From CAYLNK01 sp964384675 (GTDB lineage: Bacteria; Acidobacteriota; Thermoanaerobaculia; UBA5066), in NCBI GenBank assembly GCA_964384675.1, contig CAYLNK010000130.1:1-16208 (forward strand): a stretch of 16,208 nucleotides of DNA, in the 5' to 3' direction. Within the stretch, counting starts at the first letter, position 1. Each line of letters opens with the position of its first letter. Below, one piece after another: positions 1 to 6,317 of this stretch. Made by a program: the position numbers and the translations under genes. Below the pieces are notes generated by a model. The model was not told where the DNA came from. It ran no database searches and worked only from the letters and a program-made list of their open reading frames with translations.

Positions 1-307
1 GGGCGGCCTCGGCCGCCGCCGCGGCGTTGGCCCGCGCGGCGAGGTCGAGCGCGGCCAGCCTCTCCTCCACCTCCCGCTTGACGGCGTTCACGCCCGCCCC
101 GAACGCGGCCTTCGACTCCTTCGGGACGTCCTTGAGCCGGGCCAGGAGACCGGTGACGATGCCCTGCTTCTTCCCGAGCCAGCGGACGTGCAGCTCCTGC
201 ACGTCCGCCGGCATCAGGCGGCTGGCGGACGGCGTCCCCTCCGCCGCGGCCAACTCGGCCGCGAAGCGGGAACGGATCTCCTCGAGCTCGGGAAGGACGT
301 CCGACAA
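1..307 (-). CDS. pheS: Phenylalanyl-tRNA synthetase alpha subunit, N-terminal part (cut by window edge)
   Basis: Only the first 102 codons are present; the gene continues past position 1. The product would charge tRNA-Phe as the alpha subunit of the alpha2beta2 enzyme in the cytoplasm. The visible part is the N-terminal helical tRNA-binding arm, with the family's LGKKQGIVTGLLARLKDVP segment at about residues 44-62, then a charged helix. The start is taken as TTG at 307-305. The reading frame contains the rplT stop codon just upstream, so only GAC CGC CGC GCC CGC precede it and no ATG or GTG is available before residue 32. It lies 15 nt downstream of rplT in the usual thrS-infC-rpmI-rplT-pheS order, which supports both identity and co-transcription. 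Identity is secure; the TTG start is well supported by exclusion. Confidence 0.88.
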   Translation of the reverse strand, partial: MSDVLPELEEIRSRFAAELAAAEGTPSASRLMPADVQELHVRWLGKKQGIVTGLLARLKDVPKESKAAFGAGVNAVKREVEERLAALDLAARANAAAAAEAA

Positions 308-322
308 GCGGGCGCGGCGGTC

Positions 323-691
323 CTAGGCCGTGGCGGAGGCGAGCGCGCTCTTGGCGGACGCCACGAGGCTGGCGAAGCCCTTCGGATCGGCCACGGCGAT
401 CTCCGCCAGGACCTTCCGGTTGACGTCGGAGCCGGCCTTCTTGAGCCCGTCCATGAGCTTCGAGTAGCTCATCTCGTGCTCGCGGGCGGCGGCGTTGATC
501 CGCACGATCCAGAGCCCGCGGAACTCACGCTTCTTCTGCTTGCGGTCGCGGGTGGCGTAGGCGAGCGAGCGCTCGACCTGCAGCTCCGCGATCCGGAAGC
601 AGTTGTGCTTGGTGCCGTAGTAGCCCTTCGCCAGCTCCAGGATCCGGATGCGGCGATTCTTCCTCTTGGGTCCACGCTTGACGCGAGGCAT
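323..691 (-). CDS. rplT: Large ribosomal subunit protein bL20
   Basis: Encodes 122 aa. bL20 binds 23S rRNA early in 50S assembly. The N-terminus MPRVKRGPKRKNRRIRILE is the basic tail that threads into rRNA, followed by the conserved AKGYYG and the globular part with RDRKQKKREFRGLWIVRINAAARE and YSKLMDGLKKA. Length is normal for the family (about 115-120 aa). An ATG start with a GGGAG purine stretch about 10 nt upstream supports the call. It lies between rpmI and pheS. In other bacteria L20 represses its own operon by binding mRNA structures near rpmI or infC; the hairpins in the upstream spacer are candidates for such a site here, but that link is inference. Confidence 0.97.
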   Translation of the reverse strand: MPRVKRGPKRKNRRIRILELAKGYYGTKHNCFRIAELQVERSLAYATRDRKQKKREFRGLWIVRINAAAREHEMSYSKLMDGLKKAGSDVNRKVLAEIAVADPKGFASLVASAKSALASATA

Positions 692-746
692 AGGTCATCT
701 CCCTCTGGTGATTCGTCCCCGTGCCGGAGCCGGGGGGCAGGTGATC

Positions 747-794
747 CCGGTCCGCGGTCGGACCGGACGGGAACGGCCGGGCACCAGGCCCGGC
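747..794 (-). promoter_or_regulatory. Tandem perfect hairpins in the rpmI-rplT spacer
   Basis: The 111-nt spacer holds two perfect stem-loops: positions 776-794 (7 bp, GCCGGGC/GCCCGGC, 5-nt loop) and 747-766 (8 bp, CCGGTCCG/CGGACCGG, 4-nt loop). Neither is followed by a U-run, so they do not look like intrinsic terminators. They could be L20-responsive control structures or mRNA-processing and stability elements. The structure is seen directly; the role is inferred. Confidence 0.5.
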
Positions 795-802
795 TCGCTC
801 AA

Positions 803-1006
803 TCACGCATACGGCAGCATCGTCCGCACGACCTTGGTGTCGGCCTTGGAGACCAGCGTCTCCTGGTCGAGACCGCGCAGACGGCTCGCGTTCTTGTGGG
901 TGAGCTGGTGGCGCTTCATGGCGTGGCTGCGCTTGAACTTCCCGGTGGCGGTCTTCTTGAACCGCTTCGCCGCGCCCCGATGCGTCTTCCTCTTGGTGGT
1001 TGCCAT
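803..1006 (-). CDS. rpmI: Large ribosomal subunit protein bL35
   Basis: Encodes 67 aa, typical for bL35, a small basic 50S subunit protein. The sequence begins MATTKRKTHRGAAKRFKKT and contains the family signature GKFKRSHAMKRHQLTHKN, followed by the RLRG and VRTMLPYA C-terminus. The ATG at 1006-1004 is chosen because AAGGAG lies a few bases upstream (about 1012-1017) and because the family begins here. The same frame is open further upstream to 1084, but that extension has no family resemblance. The gene sits between infC and rplT as in most bacteria. Confidence 0.97.
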   Translation of the reverse strand: MATTKRKTHRGAAKRFKKTATGKFKRSHAMKRHQLTHKNASRLRGLDQETLVSKADTKVVRTMLPYA

Positions 1007-1038
1007 TGACGACTCCTTAACGACGTTCACGACGGGCT

Positions 1039-1090
1039 CCGGGGGCGCCAGCCCCCGGCGGAAGGGGTTCGGGGAGATCGGCACTCCCCG
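1039..1090 (-). promoter_or_regulatory. Tandem perfect hairpins in the infC-rpmI spacer
   Basis: The 89-nt spacer holds two perfect stem-loops: 1070-1090 (7 bp, CGGGGAG/CTCCCCG, 7-nt loop) and 1039-1058 (8 bp, CCGGGGGC/GCCCCCGG, 4-nt loop). On the minus strand the short T-run lies before the first stem rather than after it, so this is not a normal intrinsic terminator for infC. The location matches where L20 autoregulation acts on rpmI in other bacteria. The structure is seen; the function is inferred. Confidence 0.5.
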
Positions 1091-1095
1091 AAAAA

Positions 1096-1647
1096 CTAAT
1101 GCTTCTTGGTGGGACCCAGGATCTGGTGCATCCGGTTGCCCATCATCTCGGTCTGGGACTCGGCGTGCGCCTTCCCCTCGAGGTCCTTGATGAGGCGCTC
1201 CAGGACCTTGCGACCGTTGTCGAGGCGCGACATCTCACGGCCCCGGAACTGGATCGTCGCCTTGACCTTGTCGCCTTCCTCGATGAAACGGATGATGTTC
1301 TTCAGCTTGAAGTCGTAGTCGTGGTCGTCGATGTTCGGCCTGAACTTGACTTCCTTGACCTGGATGATCTTCTGCTTCCGCTTCGACTCGTGCTCCTTCT
1401 TCTTCTTCTCGAAGGTGAACTTGCCGAAGTCCATGATCTTGCAGACCGGCGGCTCGGCCTGCTCGGCGATGACGACGACGTCGAGCCCGACCTCGCGTCC
1501 CTTCGCCAGCGCCGACTGAGGGTCGACGACCCCGGCCTGGTCCCCGTTGGCGAGGATGAGCCTCACCTGGGGGAAGCGAAGAATGTACTCGTTGATCGGG
1601 GAGTTCTTCGTGGGGGGGATGCGTGGGCCGCCTCGAAAGAATGCGAT
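1096..1647 (-). CDS. infC: Translation initiation factor IF-3 with a probable AUC start
   Basis: Encodes 183 aa if begun at the AUC codon at 1647-1645. IF-3 binds the 30S subunit, prevents premature 50S joining and checks start-codon choice. The N-domain has SPINEYILRFPQVRLI and PPVCKIMDFGKF; a lysine-rich linker follows, then the C-domain with VKEVKFRPNIDDHDYDFKLK. Starting at the first ordinary codon (GTG at 1566-1564) would remove the conserved INEYI segment. The frame is closed by TGA just upstream, and AAGGAGGT at about 1654-1661 sits 6 nt before the AUC, an ideal spacing. No ATG, GTG or TTG occurs between the stop and 1566. IF-3 genes are known to use rare AUU, AUC or AUA starts as part of autoregulation, which fits. 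Confidence 0.93.
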   Translation of the reverse strand: MAFFRGGPRIPPTKNSPINEYILRFPQVRLILANGDQAGVVDPQSALAKGREVGLDVVVIAEQAEPPVCKIMDFGKFTFEKKKKEHESKRKQKIIQVKEVKFRPNIDDHDYDFKLKNIIRFIEEGDKVKATIQFRGREMSRLDNGRKVLERLIKDLEGKAHAESQTEMMGNRMHQILGPTKKH

Positions 1648-1653
1648 GGGAGA

Positions 1654-1662
1654 ACCTCCTTT
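1654..1662 (-). promoter_or_regulatory. Strong Shine-Dalgarno site deciding the infC start
   Basis: Reading on the minus strand, AAAGGAGGT is followed by TCTCCC and then ATC. This is a near-perfect anti-16S match at standard spacing from a non-canonical start codon. No other start codon lies within reach, so the site fixes the infC start at 1647. Confidence 0.75.
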
Positions 1663-1700
1663 TCTACTTCAATGAACCGTGTGGGGCGCTTTCGATTGGC

Positions 1701-1792
1701 GATTCGCGTGCGGGGGGCGCGGGGGGCGCCCACCGCGGTACTCCTAGTGATTCGTGTGGGGGGGTGCGGGGGGCCCAGCGAGGGCCCACCGC
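1701..1792. repeat. Imperfect direct duplication at the thrS 3' end
   Basis: Two related G-rich copies lie at 1749-1792 and 1701-1736. Both run GATTCG, then GTGCGGGGGG, then GGGC(C/G)CCACCGC on the plus strand. The first copy encodes the proline-rich ThrRS tail; the second lies in the thrS-infC spacer. This looks like a local duplication or slippage product. The copies differ by small insertions. Confidence 0.45.
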
Positions 1793-3717
1793 AGTTCTTT
1801 CGACGCGACGGCTTCCTTCATCTCGGCAACCAGGGCGTCCACCGGACGCGCTCCCTGGTCCCCGCTGCCGCGACGGCGGAGCGACACCGTGCCCGCCGCC
1901 TGCTCTTTTTCTCCGATGACCAGGACCGCCGGCACCTTGTCGAGCTCGCCGTGGCGGATCTTCGCCCCCAGCTTCTCGTTGCGCAGGTCGACCGTGGCAC
2001 GGAGGCCGGCCGCGGCCAGCCTGTCCCGCACGTCGGAGGCGGTGGCGTTGAACTTCTCCGAGACCGGGACGACGCGCGCCTGCTCCGGCGCGAGCCAGAG
2101 CGGGAAGTCGCCGCCCGTGTGCTCGATCAGGATCCCGAAGAAGCGCTCCAGCGAGCCGAGCACCGCGCGGTGCAGCATCACGGGGCGGTGCTTCTGGCCG
2201 TCCTCGCCCGTGTACGTCAGGTCGAAGCGGTCGGGGTTCGAGAAGTCGACCTGGAGCGTGCCGAGCTGCCACGGACGCCCGATGGCGTCCATCACCTGGA
2301 AGTCGAGCTTCGGACCGTAGAACGCGCCGTCCCCGGCGTTGACGAAGAACGCCCGCCCCCGCTTCTCGAAAGCCTGGGCGAGCGCCTTCTCGGCCTTGTC
2401 CCAGTTCTCGATCTTGCCGAGGTACTTCTCGGGGCGCGTGCCCAGACCCACGCGCACGTCCGTGAAGCCGAACGTGCCGTACACCTCGTCGACGAGGTCG
2501 ATGAAGCGATCCATCTCGGCCGGCATCTGGTCGAGCGCGCAGAAGATGTGGGCGTCGTCCTGACAGAACGTGCGGACCCGCGTCAGCCCCTGCGTCACGC
2601 CGGAGCGCTCGTAACGGTGGAGCCGGCCGAAGTCGGCGTAGCGCACCGGCAGGTCGCGGTAGGAGAACGCCTGGGCGCCGTACATCAGGCAGTGGCCGGG
2701 GCAGTTCATCGGCTTGACGCCGAACTCCCGCTCCTCGACCTCCGTGAAGTACATGTTCTCCTTGTAGTTGTCGTAGTGCCCGGAGATCTTGAAGAGCTCC
2801 GAGTCGAACACCTGCGGCGTCACGACCTCCTGGTAGCCGTACTTGCCGTAGAGCTCGCGCATGTAGCCGAGGAGGAGGTTGTAGACCGTGGCGCCCTTGG
2901 GCAGGAAGAACGGCGACGCGGGCGCCAGGGGATGGAACTGGAAGAGCCCCATCTCTTTCCCCACCTTGCGGTGATCGCGCGCGCGGGCCGCCTCCAGCCG
3001 GGCGAGGTGCTCGTCCAGCTCCTTCTGGGAGAGGAACGACGCCCCGTAGATCCGCTGGAGCATCGGGTTGCGCTCGTCGCCCTTCCAGTAGGCGCCGGCC
3101 GTGTGCGTCAGCTTGTAGACGCCGAGCCGGCCCGTGGACGGCACGTGCGGCCCGCGGCAGAGGTCGATGAAGTCCCCCTGCTCGTAGCAGGAGAGGGAGC
3201 CCTCCGGGATGCCCGAGACGATCTCGACCTTCAGGTTGTCGCCCTGAGCCTCGAAGATGGCGACGGCGTCGGCCTTCGACATCTCCTTGCGCACGATCGG
3301 GTGGTTCTCGGCCACGATCTTCTTCATCTCGGCCTCGATCGCCGCGAGATCCTCCGGCGTGAAGGGGCGGCCGGGATCGAAGTCGTAGTAGTAGCCGTTC
3401 TCGATGGCGGGGCCGATGCCGATCTTGACTCCCGGGAAGAGGCGCTTGACGGCGTGGGCCGTGAGGTGGGCCGTGGAGTGGCGATACACCTCCACCGCGT
3501 CCGGGTGCTTCGGCGTGATCACCTCGAAGGCGCCCGACCGCGTGAGGGGCCGCGCGAGATCGAGGATCTGTCCGTCCAGCTTGACGGCGAGCGCGTCCTT
3601 GGCGAGCCGCGGCCCGATCGACGCCGCCACGTCGGCGCCGGTAGTCCCGGACGGAACCTCACGTAGAGATCCATCGGGGAGCTTCAGGCGGACGAGATCG
3701 GCTGCGATTGCGGACAT
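1744..3717 (-). CDS. thrS: Threonyl-tRNA synthetase
   Basis: Encodes 657 aa, close to the E. coli length. It ligates threonine to tRNA-Thr and edits mischarged Ser-tRNA-Thr in the cytoplasm. Domains in order are TGS (about 1-68), the editing domain with H80, H84, C187 and H191, the class II catalytic core, and the C-terminal anticodon-binding domain (from about 545). Zinc and threonine ligands are visible as C339 (MNCPGH), H390 (DDAHIFC) and H516 (VMLHRAVLGS). Motif 2 contains HRYERSGVTQGLTRVRTF. All catalytic residues are present. The ATG start has AAAGGAG 9 nt upstream. The last 15 or so residues (proline-rich, ending HTNH) arise from a locally duplicated sequence. It heads the thrS-infC-rpmI-rplT-pheS series. 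Confidence 0.98.
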   Translation of the reverse strand: MSAIAADLVRLKLPDGSLREVPSGTTGADVAASIGPRLAKDALAVKLDGQILDLARPLTRSGAFEVITPKHPDAVEVYRHSTAHLTAHAVKRLFPGVKIGIGPAIENGYYYDFDPGRPFTPEDLAAIEAEMKKIVAENHPIVRKEMSKADAVAIFEAQGDNLKVEIVSGIPEGSLSCYEQGDFIDLCRGPHVPSTGRLGVYKLTHTAGAYWKGDERNPMLQRIYGASFLSQKELDEHLARLEAARARDHRKVGKEMGLFQFHPLAPASPFFLPKGATVYNLLLGYMRELYGKYGYQEVVTPQVFDSELFKISGHYDNYKENMYFTEVEEREFGVKPMNCPGHCLMYGAQAFSYRDLPVRYADFGRLHRYERSGVTQGLTRVRTFCQDDAHIFCALDQMPAEMDRFIDLVDEVYGTFGFTDVRVGLGTRPEKYLGKIENWDKAEKALAQAFEKRGRAFFVNAGDGAFYGPKLDFQVMDAIGRPWQLGTLQVDFSNPDRFDLTYTGEDGQKHRPVMLHRAVLGSLERFFGILIEHTGGDFPLWLAPEQARVVPVSEKFNATASDVRDRLAAAGLRATVDLRNEKLGAKIRHGELDKVPAVLVIGEKEQAAGTVSLRRRGSGDQGARPVDALVAEMKEAVASKELRWALAGPPAPPHTNH

Positions 3718-3726
3718 GGGGCGCGG

Positions 3727-3744
3727 CTCCTTTCTTCGAAGGAG
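3727..3744 (-). promoter_or_regulatory. Hairpin sequestering the thrS ribosome binding site
   Basis: On the minus strand CTCCTT, a 6-nt loop and AAGGAG form a perfect 6-bp stem. The 3' arm is the thrS Shine-Dalgarno sequence, 9 nt before the ATG. It could modulate thrS translation. The structure is seen; regulation is inferred. Confidence 0.4.
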
Positions 3745-3777
3745 ATCATCGCGCCGAGACGAGGAGGGAGGACTAGA

Positions 3778-3853
3778 TGGTAGGCGCTAGCGGACTCGAA
3801 CCGCTGACCCCTTCCGTGTGAAGGAAGTGCTCTACCGACTGAGCTAAGCGCCT
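3778..3853 (-). tRNA. tRNA-Val (anticodon CAC)
   Basis: A full cloverleaf can be drawn in 76 nt including encoded CCA: acceptor AGGCGCT/AGCGCCT with discriminator A, D-arm GCTC/GAGC, anticodon stem CTTCC/GGAAG around the loop TTCACAC, and T-arm AGCGG TTCGAGT CCGCT. The anticodon CAC reads valine GUG codons, which are common in this GC-rich genome. It lies 35 nt downstream of the other tRNA-Val gene and 60 nt upstream of thrS, in the same orientation. Confidence 0.95.
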
Positions 3854-3888
3854 ACGAGTCGTCCGTGGATGCAACGCCCGAAAGGAAA

Positions 3889-3963
<75 letters not shown>

Positions 3964-4170
3964 GGGCTGCATCCGGAGGGCTACCGACGGGGGACCTCCG
4001 CGCGTCAGCGACGCGCCGGACGGTCTTCTGGACCCCGACCTCGACCCGGATCGATATTCTCCAAAGATCACTCCGGCCTTCACCGGAGCCGCGGAGGATA
4101 GCGGCGGGGGGTGGGGACCGTCAAGCCGGGCTTCCCTCCGGCCCGGGCGCCGCTATCATCCCGCATCCTC
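3964..4170. other. Divergent intergenic region between the tRNA/thrS series and the polyamine operon
   Basis: This 207-nt gap must hold promoters for both directions. It contains two perfect stem-loops: 4000-4016 (7 bp, GCGCGTC/GACGCGC, 3-nt loop) and 4071-4088 (6 bp, CTCCGG/CCGGAG). An AT-richer patch at about 4051-4070 could hold a minus-strand -10 element, but no convincing -35 is visible. A GTG at 4111 opens the speE frame, but the 20 added residues look unlike the family. Confidence 0.5.
4154..4159 (+). promoter_or_regulatory. Putative -10 element (TATCAT) for the polyamine operon
   Basis: TATCAT lies 11 nt upstream of the first ATG of the operon, in otherwise very GC-rich sequence. No Shine-Dalgarno sequence precedes that ATG. 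Together these fit a very short leader or a leaderless transcript. No good -35 match is visible, so confidence is low. Confidence 0.35.
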
Positions 4171-5022
4171 ATGAACACCTTTTCCGAACGGATCTATCCG
4201 TACGGCGGTCAGGAGCTTCGGGTGGACGCGCTGATCCACGCGGGCCGCTCCCCGTACCAGGACGTGCTCCTCTTCCGCAACTCGTTCTACGGCAACGTCC
4301 TCGTCCTCGACGGCGTGGTGCAGGTGACCGAGCGGGACGAGTTCGTCTACTCGGAGATGCTGGCGCACGTACCGCTCGGCGCCCATCCCACGCCTTGCTC
4401 GGTCCTCATCGTCGGCGGCGGCGATGGCGGGACTCTGGAGGAGGTCCTGAAGCGCCCCGGCATCGAGCGAGCCGTGCTGGTCGACCTCGACGGCCTGGTC
4501 GTCGACCTCTGCCGCGAGCACCTCGGTGCGATGCACCGCGGCGCCTTTGGGGACCCGAGGGCCGAGATCCGGATCGAGGACGGCCTCGCCTACGCCCGCG
4601 ACGCCGAGGAGCGGTTCGACGTGGTGCTGGTCGACGGGCCCGACCCGATCGGGCCGGGACACGCGGGCTGTCCCCTCTACAGCCCCGAGTTCTTCGAGCA
4701 CTGCGCCACGAGGCTGCTCCTGCCGGGCGGGATCCTGGTCACCCAGAACGACGTGCCCTTCCACCACCCCCAGGCGATGGCGGAGACGTGCGGCGCGCTG
4801 GCGCGGGTCTTCTCCACGGTCCGCCCGTACGTCGCGGCCGTGCCGTCGTTCGCCGGCGGGCTGATGGCGTTCGTGGCCGCCACGAACGGGGACTCGGACC
4901 TGACGCGTAGCGACGGCTTCCAGCCCCCGGACACGGCGTACTACACGCCCGAGATCCACGAGGCCTCCTTCGTGCTCCCCCCCTACGTGCGCGCCGCGAT
5001 GGAGGCGGCGGAGGCGCCGTGA
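4171..5022 (+). CDS. speE: Spermidine synthase-family aminopropyltransferase 1 (likely active)
   Basis: Encodes 283 aa, normal for SpeE. The family transfers an aminopropyl group from decarboxylated AdoMet to putrescine or another amine, releasing methylthioadenosine, in the cytoplasm. A small N-terminal beta domain (about 1-65) carries LVLDGVVQVTERDEFVYSEM; the Rossmann domain carries GGGDG (82-86), VDLD (about 104-107, the ribose-binding acid) and the active-site loop VDGPDPIGP with D155 and D158. The C-terminal YYTPEIHEASFVLP is typical. One change is the usual YHEM, here YSEM (S61). The ATG at 4171 is chosen over GTG at 4111 because family similarity begins there. It is the first gene of the operon, and its TGA overlaps the next GTG. 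The acceptor amine cannot be assigned from sequence. Confidence 0.93.
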   Translation: MNTFSERIYPYGGQELRVDALIHAGRSPYQDVLLFRNSFYGNVLVLDGVVQVTERDEFVYSEMLAHVPLGAHPTPCSVLIVGGGDGGTLEEVLKRPGIERAVLVDLDGLVVDLCREHLGAMHRGAFGDPRAEIRIEDGLAYARDAEERFDVVLVDGPDPIGPGHAGCPLYSPEFFEHCATRLLLPGGILVTQNDVPFHHPQAMAETCGALARVFSTVRPYVAAVPSFAGGLMAFVAATNGDSDLTRSDGFQPPDTAYYTPEIHEASFVLPPYVRAAMEAAEAP

Positions 5023-6317
5023 GGGTCGCGGTCGTCGGGCTCGGCCTGGCGGGTCTCCGCGCGGCCACCCTGCTCACGCGAGGAGGGCTGGAGGTTGCCG
5101 CCTTCGACGCCCGGCCGCGTCTGGGGGGCCGCCTCCTCACCGTCGAGACGGGGGCCGGTCCGTCGCACGAAGCGGGGGCGCAGTGGATCGACGCCGACCA
5201 CCGGCGGGTGCTCGGCCTCCTCGACGAGCTGGGCCTCGCGCCGCTCCCGAAGCCGTACGGGCCGGGCCTCGCGATCTTCCGGAACGAGCGCACCCGCGAC
5301 GACGCGCTGTGGGACGACGCGGCGCGAGATCAGGAGGAGGTGGAGGCGCTCGCCGCGCGCCTCTGTCGCGAGGTCGGGACGCCCCCGCGCCCGGGTCCCG
5401 ACATGGAGGCGCTCGACCGCGCCGACCTCGCCGGGTTCTTCCGCCAGCACGCCCGCTCCGAGCGCGGCCGGTGGTGGCTCGAGTCGACGTACCGGAGCGA
5501 CGAAGGGGACGACCTCGATCGAGTCGGCCTCCTCGGCTGGCTCATCGGCTACCAGCTCTACGTCGACCGGCAGGGGGACGAGCCGTGCGCGCTCCGCCTG
5601 CCGGTCCCGGCGAGCGCCCTGTGCGCCCGGCTGGCGGAGGGCCTCGCGAGCCCTCCCCGCCTCGGCCACGTCCTCCACGCCGTCGAGTCCGACGCGCGCG
5701 GGGTGACGCTCGACTTCGACGGCCTCCGCGAGCGCTTCGACGAGGTCGTCCTCACGCTTCCCCCCTCTTGCCTCTCGCTCGTCGACTTCCGGCCCTCTCT
5801 CCCCCCCGCGCAGCTCGCGGCGCACCGGGCCACGCGGATGGGGCGGGCCGTGAAGATCGTCTGGGAGTTCGAGCGGGCTTTCTGGCGCGACGACGGCTGG
5901 AACGGCACGCTCGCCTGGGACGGACCGCTGCAGGCGACGTGGGACGCCACGCTGGGCGAGACCCCGGCGCTCTGCGCCTACGTCTGCGGGGCCGAGGCCG
6001 AGAGGTGGGCGCGCCGCCCCGACGCCGTGCGCGACGGGCTGACGCTCCTGACCGACCTCTTCCCGGCCGCGACACGTCTCTTCCGCCGCGGCTTCGTCCA
6101 CGACTGGATCGGCGATCCGTTCTCGCGCGGCGTCCACTCGCACCTCCAGCCTGGCTACGTGCTCCAGCACATGCCCCACGTGGCGCGGCCGGCGGGTCGG
6201 ATCCACTTCGCCGGCGAGCACACCGCCACCTGGACCGGCTTCATGGAAGGGGCTCTCGAGAGCGGCGAGCGCGTGGCGGCCGAGCTGCTGCCGATCGCCT
6301 CGGGTCGGGCGGCGTGA
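5019..6317 (+). CDS. Flavin-dependent amine oxidase (polyamine or monoamine oxidase family)
   Basis: Encodes 432 aa. The family oxidises amines with FAD and O2 to aldehydes or imines plus H2O2. The N-terminus has the dinucleotide-binding GLGLAG (residues 7-12), acidic D30 and the RPRLGGR motif (about 32-38), then AGAQWID as in flavin amine oxidases. The C-terminus has FAGEHTATWTGFMEGALESG (about 398-417), the FAD-contacting region with the conserved Trp and Gly. No signal peptide is seen, so it is cytoplasmic. The start is GTG in a GTGA overlap with speE, and its own TGA overlaps the next GTG. Within a polyamine operon the natural expectation is oxidation of a di- or polyamine product or intermediate. 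Substrate and C-N bond specificity are not visible. Confidence 0.9.
   Translation: MRVAVVGLGLAGLRAATLLTRGGLEVAAFDARPRLGGRLLTVETGAGPSHEAGAQWIDADHRRVLGLLDELGLAPLPKPYGPGLAIFRNERTRDDALWDDAARDQEEVEALAARLCREVGTPPRPGPDMEALDRADLAGFFRQHARSERGRWWLESTYRSDEGDDLDRVGLLGWLIGYQLYVDRQGDEPCALRLPVPASALCARLAEGLASPPRLGHVLHAVESDARGVTLDFDGLRERFDEVVLTLPPSCLSLVDFRPSLPPAQLAAHRATRMGRAVKIVWEFERAFWRDDGWNGTLAWDGPLQATWDATLGETPALCAYVCGAEAERWARRPDAVRDGLTLLTDLFPAATRLFRRGFVHDWIGDPFSRGVHSHLQPGYVLQHMPHVARPAGRIHFAGEHTATWTGFMEGALESGERVAAELLPIASGRAA

Noticed and set aside
1039..1090. Intrinsic terminator after infC
   Set aside because: The stems are not followed by a U-run on the minus strand; the short T-run precedes them, and rpmI follows immediately as part of the same series.
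1099..3666. 855-codon open frame on the plus strand opposite thrS and infC
   Set aside because: It is antisense to clearly recognisable genes, has low-complexity Arg/Val/Leu/Glu/Asp composition, and matches the open mirror frame expected from GC-rich codon use.
3718..3777. T-box riboswitch before thrS
   Set aside because: The spacer between the tRNA-Val gene and thrS is only 60 nt, too short for a T-box, and no T-box consensus or terminator/antiterminator is visible.
4111..4170. Upstream GTG start extending the first spermidine synthase by 20 residues
   Set aside because: The added residues are unlike the family N-terminus, which begins at the ATG at 4171.
4983..6221. 412-codon minus-strand frame opposite the amine oxidase
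   Set aside because: It is antisense to a gene with clear FAD motifs; the composition is that of a mirror frame with no recognisable domain.
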